In this document: positions 59,476 to 64,000 of the stretch, in pieces
How the letters are laid out: every line of letters begins with the position of its first letter
Numbering within the stretch: the first letter of the stretch is position 1
NCBI GenBank assembly: GCA_029721435.1
Contig: CM056573.1
Location: 97,731,947-97,795,946, forward strand
Length of the DNA: 64,000 nt
Reading direction: 5' to 3'
From: Gymnothorax reevesii
Taxonomy: Eukaryota > Chordata > Actinopteri > Anguilliformes > Muraenidae
Made by a program: the position numbers and the translations under genes
Notes under the pieces: model-generated
The model's input: only the letters and a program-made list of their open reading frames with translations
The model's database searches: none
What the model was told of the DNA's origin: nothing

Positions 59476-62400
59476 TGAATGAAAGAAATTTATTTCAGAT
59501 CACTTGCAATAAAACAGCTTAGAAGATCAAAGCAACGATTAAAAGATTTCAAGCTCACCGAAAGGGTGTTGGCAGAAGCCAAAGCTTATTTAAGCCTACC
59601 CCTTCAGCAAAACACAACTATCCCAAAAATAATATTACAATTGTTTGCATTCATTTGAAATATATACATAATAACAGACACAATAACTAGCATAATCCAT
59701 GTAAATATACATAAAATACAGATACATTCAAAATAACATAGACATATTAACTAACATAATCCATGGCGTATCTCAAAATCAATTGATTCTTATCGAGTCT
59801 TTTGAGCCTTACCAATGTTGTGCTTGTTTACATATTTTCAGAAGAAGAATTCCACAAATTTACCCCTGTAACTGTCAGACAATGAGATTTGATATTTGTT
59901 CGTATTTTTGGTTTTTGAAAAATAAATGTTCCTCTAAGATTGTATTGACTGTCTCTCATAATTAACAACTTCTGGATACTTTCTGGTAATTGTCCAGTTT
60001 TGGCTTTGTACATTGTTTGTATCATACTGTATTCCACTAAGTCTGAGAATTTTTGAATATTTAGCTGCAGAAATAGATGATTGGTTGGTTCACGATAGGG
60101 TTTTTTTTACTGATAATTTGTATGGCGAGTTTGCATTTGTTTTGTATGTGTTTCCCCAAACCTCTACATAGTATGTCATGTATGGGACGATAAGTGAGTA
60201 ATAGAGTGCACAAAGCTTTCTGGTTTAAGAAATCTTGAACTTTATACAGAATTGCAAAGGATCTAGACATTTTGGCTGTAACATGGTTTATATGACATTT
60301 CCAGTTTAATTTATTATCAATCATCACACCTAGAAATTTATTTTCAGGCACAGTCTCAATGTCAACTTCATTTATAGTGATCTTATGGTCGAGGTTTCAT
60401 GCCCGTTTTCCAAAAATCATGCATTTTGTTTTACCAAGGTGAAGTGATAATTTATTGGCATCAAACCATTTTATAAGTTTCTGAAGTTCACTCTCTATTG
60501 TATCCAGAAGTTGTTTTAGATGTTTCCTGTAACAAAAGATTGTTCTGTGATCGGCAAATACTGTAAAATAAACTTGAGTGCCTTAGAAACCAAACATAAA
60601 TCATTAATATACAATATGAACAACAACGGTCCGAGCACTGAACCCTGCGGTACCCTACACGTGACTTTTAAAAGGTTTGAATTTCTGTTATTAATCTGGA
60701 CAAATTGGTGCCTGTCCAAAATAGCTGGTTAGCCAATCGTGAGCCAGTCCTCGGACACCATATTTCTGTAATTTAGAAATCAATAATTTATGGTCAGTGG
60801 TGTCAAATGCTTTTTGTTAATCTAGAAATATCCCAACCGTGTTTTCATTTCTCCCTAGAGAATTTGTCATTTGTTCCATGAAATATATAAGAGCAAGAGA
60901 GGTGGTTCTGTTTTTCCTAAATCCATATTGTTGTTCACAAAGTATATTGTTTTTGGGAATAAAATCATTAAGCCTTTTTACAAATTTTTTTTCCTAAAAC
61001 TTTTGAAAACTGTGATAACGGTGAAATGGGTCTATAATTTGAAAACGGTTGTTTATCCCCTGATTTGGAAAGTGGAATGACTTTGACTTTTTCATTCCAT
61101 CAGGAAATTTCCCAGCCATAAGAGATTGATTACAAATATAAGTGAAGGGTGAAACAATACAGTCAATAATTTTTTTTAATCAAGGACAAATCAAAACCAT
61201 TCCAATCTGTAGATTTTTTCTATTATAGTTTTGTGCACAATATTAGTTATTTCTTTCTCATCAGTTGGTTTTATACACATAGAATGAGAGGTCATATCAA
61301 TAATGCTAGCGTTTACTCCAACTGTATTACATGAAGAGGTGATTGAGTGTGCTAAATTTTTCCCCACATCGAAAAAATATTCATTGAAGCTGTTTGTTAA
61401 TTTTGCTTTATCATTGAATTGCTGAAATAACAGTATTTTGGGTAGTTTATTTTCCCTTTATCCTTTTTAATAATTTCATTTAGAACTCTCCATGTATTTT
61501 TAACATCAAGCCTGTGTTTTCCAAGTAATTTACTATAATACATTTTTTTTGTTGCTCCTCATAATACTTTTAATTTACTTTTGGATTTCTGATATCTGTT
61601 TTCAGCTTCTTTTGTTCTGTGTTTTTATGAACTCCTTATACAAAACTTTTTTTTTAACAAGCATTTTTTAGTCATTTTGTTATCCATGGTTTGTTAGCAT
61701 ATTTACTTTTATCCCCTTTAACAATTGCAATATCATGGGCTACAAACACAGGCAAATGATCCGTAATATCATTTATGAGTAATCCACCAGTTACACTCCT
61801 CTTGGTCACATTAGTAAAAATGTTATCTATCAGAGTAGCAGTGTTTGCAGTTATCCTACTAGGGTGTGTGATTGCAGGATACAAACCAAGGCAGAACATT
61901 GAATTTATAAAATTATCAGTTTGTGTTTGTCCATGAGGATTTAAAAGATCTATAAAATCACCGCAGACAAAAACAAGCTTATTTTTGTTAATTGAACTGC
62001 ACATTTCTGACAGCTTGTCTTTAAATGTATCAATATTAGTAGCAGGTGCCCTATATATGCAAATTATTATTATATTTTTAGATTTCTCTGATTTGAATTC
62101 AACTGTAACATATTCCATAACACCTTCTGTTGAAAATGACATTCTTTACAATATCACAACGATTAGATGACCTGATTTACAATGCAACACCCCCACTCTT
62201 TTATTAAGCCTGTTTGTAGTGAACAAATCATAACCCTTAATCTGCTCTGAGGTAGTTTGTTCTTCAGTTAACCAGGTCTCAGAAACCAGGTCTCAAGTTT
62301 TTGTTGAGTTGAGTTAAACAGTCCTGGATTTTGGAGATATTCATAGGAAGGATCCTACTATTGAGATTTGTTATTGTAAATGTCCGATCTGGAATGACAT

Positions 62401-62600
62401 TATTTTTAAATTGTTCCTCTGTTAAATAGGTGGACTGCTGGTTCATGTTGAGATAAAAATGATTGTCCAGATCGATATCATGCTCAATATTGTGAGGTCT
62501 GTAATCTGTGTAGTTAAAAGTTTTCAGACAGAGCTCGTCCGCGGATGTAAATAGTTCCATATTGTTTGTTGTCATTAGAACAGAGTGTAAATACGTATAG
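59476..62600 (-). pseudogene. LINE ORF2 (endonuclease + reverse transcriptase), broken; Jockey/CR1/L2 group
   Basis: Read from about 62600 downward. An N-terminal segment ends in TFTITNLNSRILPMNISKIQ. The endonuclease (62142-61672) has IICIYRAPATN, a GDF-IDLL motif in which the expected Asn after GDF is missing, and DITDHLPVF. The reverse transcriptase core at 60719-60516 has VPQGSVLGPLLFILYINDL. The catalytic FADD region is out of frame and its second Asp codon reads CAC. C-terminal blocks at 60351-60061 (MPENKFLGVMIDNKLNW) and 60037-59828 (NLRGTFIFQKPKIRTN, then VTGVNLWNS) follow. Between blocks many indels break the frame. The 3' end AAATAAATTTCTTTCATTCA near 59476 is the family's terminal repeat. 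Confidence 0.85.
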
Positions 62601-62687
62601 TCTTTCTATTATACATGTTCTTAAAAACTGCTTACACGCAGTGCTGCGTCATAATGTTTATGATGAAGTTTACTCACAAGTGTCACT

Positions 62688-63756
62688 TTAACCTGTCCAG
62701 GTCCGCAAGCTCTCTGATCTGAAAGGTCTTTGCTTCCTCCGTTGTTCCATTTTAATCCATACTTTGCAACTTCTCATCCAGGTTGCTTGTATTTTATTTA
62801 GTTTCCTGAGAGACCTGGCTTGCCTGGCGATGTCTGCGTTCCTCTTGGTTAGATGTTCATTGGAGTATACATCTGTTCCTCTCAACTTTTTGCCCTGCCG
62901 CAACAATTCACTCTTATCTTTTCTGTTCGCAAACCAGATAATGATAGCTGGTTTCGCCTTGTTGTCTTTCCTTGGTAGTGTTTGGCAGGCCGAGATGGTA
63001 CTGCTCTCAAGATGAATACCCTTCGTATCGAAGAACTGGAGCACCAGTTGTTCGTACGACTTGGCTCAAAAGCCGTAACAAGGAGGGAGATGCACAAGGA
63101 TACGTTTAAAAAGCAAGAATCAATTTATTTCGCAAAATTGAGCTAAACAAAAAAACTATGCAAATATGGGGTGTGAAAGTCAGTATCATCAGTAATGTAA
63201 GTGAGTGGATGTGTGCAAAAACTAGAGAAGCAGTGTTGCATGTAATCCAACCAAAAAACAAAGTCAAAAGGGAGAGAGAGAGCCCCCAACATGGCAAATG
63301 GGCTTTTTTTATTTGCTTAGCAAACGAGCCACAGGTGCTGTCTATTGTACCAATGCGCCCTGGCTCCGCCCACCAGGCACCTGCAAATTGGCCTCAACTG
63401 CAAGCAGAGTAGGGGCCGTAACACTCCGGAGAGAGTATTTCCTCCATTGTGTCATCCTTGCCACCTCCATCACTGGCTCCAACTGCAGCTCTTGCGTAAG
63501 AATGGTGTCTGGTGTTGAGCCCTCTCACAATCACATCATCCATTCTCATATGCTGTTCCAATTCATCCACTCATTTCTCCAGAAGACAGATTTTCTTGTC
63601 TTTTTCTATTATTAGTTTCTTTCACTCACACACTTCCTCCATTAGTCGAAGCAGTCTTGTCTGCTGCTTTGCCACTTTCGTTATCTCTTCCAACATGAAG
63701 TTTCGAGACTGTTTAATCTCCTCCATGTCCGCGCCTTGGGACTTCTTAGGTGGCAT
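62688..63756 (-). pseudogene. LINE ORF1 (RNA-binding protein), broken and interrupted
   Basis: A start MPPKKSQGADMEEIKQSRNF lies at 63756, followed by a Leu/Glu/Lys-rich coiled coil with two stops (63655 to 63560 region; LEK*VDELEQHMRMDD). Then comes VIVRGLNTRHHSYARAA to about 63425. The frame is interrupted by 63081-63414 and resumes as AKSYEQLVLQFFDTKGIHLE, then AKPAIIIWFANRKDKSELLR and VYSNEHLTKRNADIARQAR to 62688. Coiled coil plus this RRM-like C-terminal block is the usual ORF1 of CR1/L2/Jockey-type LINEs. It would form RNA-protein particles with ORF2. Confidence 0.8.
63081..63414. mobile_element. 334-bp insertion in LINE ORF1
   Basis: GCCGTAACA flanks both sides (63072-63080 and 63415-63423). 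The ORF1 frame is recognisable on both sides, so the block is an insertion. Read on the minus strand it contains AATAAATTG near its end and GGTGGGCGGAGCC near its start, which is LTR-like. The ends have no clear inverted repeat. It is either an unknown element with a 9-bp duplication or a solo LTR beginning TGTTACGG. Confidence 0.6.
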
Positions 63757-64000
63757 TTGGACAAAAATTAAAAAAAAAAAAAAAAAACATTTTATTCAGT
63801 TTATCCAGAAGTGACAGACAAACCTGTCTCTTTTCGACAGAAAACGCTGACTCAGGCTGAGCTGCGTGCTGCGTGCTGAACCTCAGATAAAAGCAATTCG
63901 GTTGATGCCAAATATGTTCAACCAGCGTGTAATGAAGTGAAGAAACCAAAAAGTAATTTGATAATGTGAATAGTTCTAGCCTGGGTAGTTTAGTGTACCG
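63757..64000 (-). other. Probable LINE 5' region and window edge
   Basis: This lies upstream of the ORF1 start on the minus strand. It includes an A-rich run at 63767-63787 on the plus strand and no other recognisable feature. The 5' end of the LINE is not defined here. Confidence 0.35.

Overview
The window is vertebrate genomic DNA, most likely from a ray-finned fish. It is AT-rich, has no operons or prokaryote-style coding density, and is packed with transposon families typical of fish: Tc1-like elements, hAT and PIF/Harbinger relics and MITEs, TTAA-flanked elements, and CR1/L2-type LINEs. The species cannot be named from sequence alone. Host coding content is very small. There is one good candidate internal exon (50249-50496, +), one host-like or domesticated-type coding fragment split by a hAT MITE (about 51758-52738, +), and one unidentified frameshifted reading frame (52848-53115, -). 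No rRNA, intact tRNA or CRISPR was seen.

Layout. 0-4.3 kb: unannotated intergenic DNA. 4.29-8.32 kb: a 4-kb hAT-like composite holding a tandem array, a palindromic MITE and a TTAA-flanked foldback element. 8.45-13.7 kb: Tc1-like copies, a MITE and other repeat ends. 13.7-21 kb: nothing recognised. 21-31.2 kb: a hAT-type MITE, two groups of Tc1 relics, a degenerate tandem array and a 1.7-kb foldback element. 31.6-39.8 kb: repeats around a nearly full-length but broken CR1-like LINE, with TTAA-type ends and a Harbinger MITE. 40.3-44.7 kb: a tandem duplication, a Tc1-like element with long terminal repeats and a TA target, a near-perfect 36-bp hairpin, and an L2-type LINE 3' end. 46.1-48.5 kb: two larger hairpin-capped elements. 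50-53 kb: the possible exons. 53.2-58.5 kb: a possible hAT element containing a 2.6-kb PIF/Harbinger relic with a Myb/SANT-like gene. 59.5-64 kb: a second degraded LINE on the minus strand.

The most interesting signal is a set of six elements (6395-6509, 11249-11364, 27536-28059, 46115-46879, 47660-48480, 57445-57552) with unrelated sequences but one shared plan. Each begins with a hairpin whose outer arm is repeated, inverted, near the other end. Then comes a CCG- or GTC-rich microsatellite-like tract, then none to several degenerate tandem modules, then the second terminal repeat. In the best-preserved copies a 3' hairpin and a CTTG/CTAG end followed by T complete the element. One copy sits in only one arm of a long inverted repeat, so its empty site can be read directly: there is no target duplication. 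These are the hallmarks of Helitron-like elements, particularly the non-autonomous Helentron-associated type (HINE). A separate 240-bp retroposon-like insertion inside one of them has a 15-bp target duplication and a hammerhead-ribozyme-like core.
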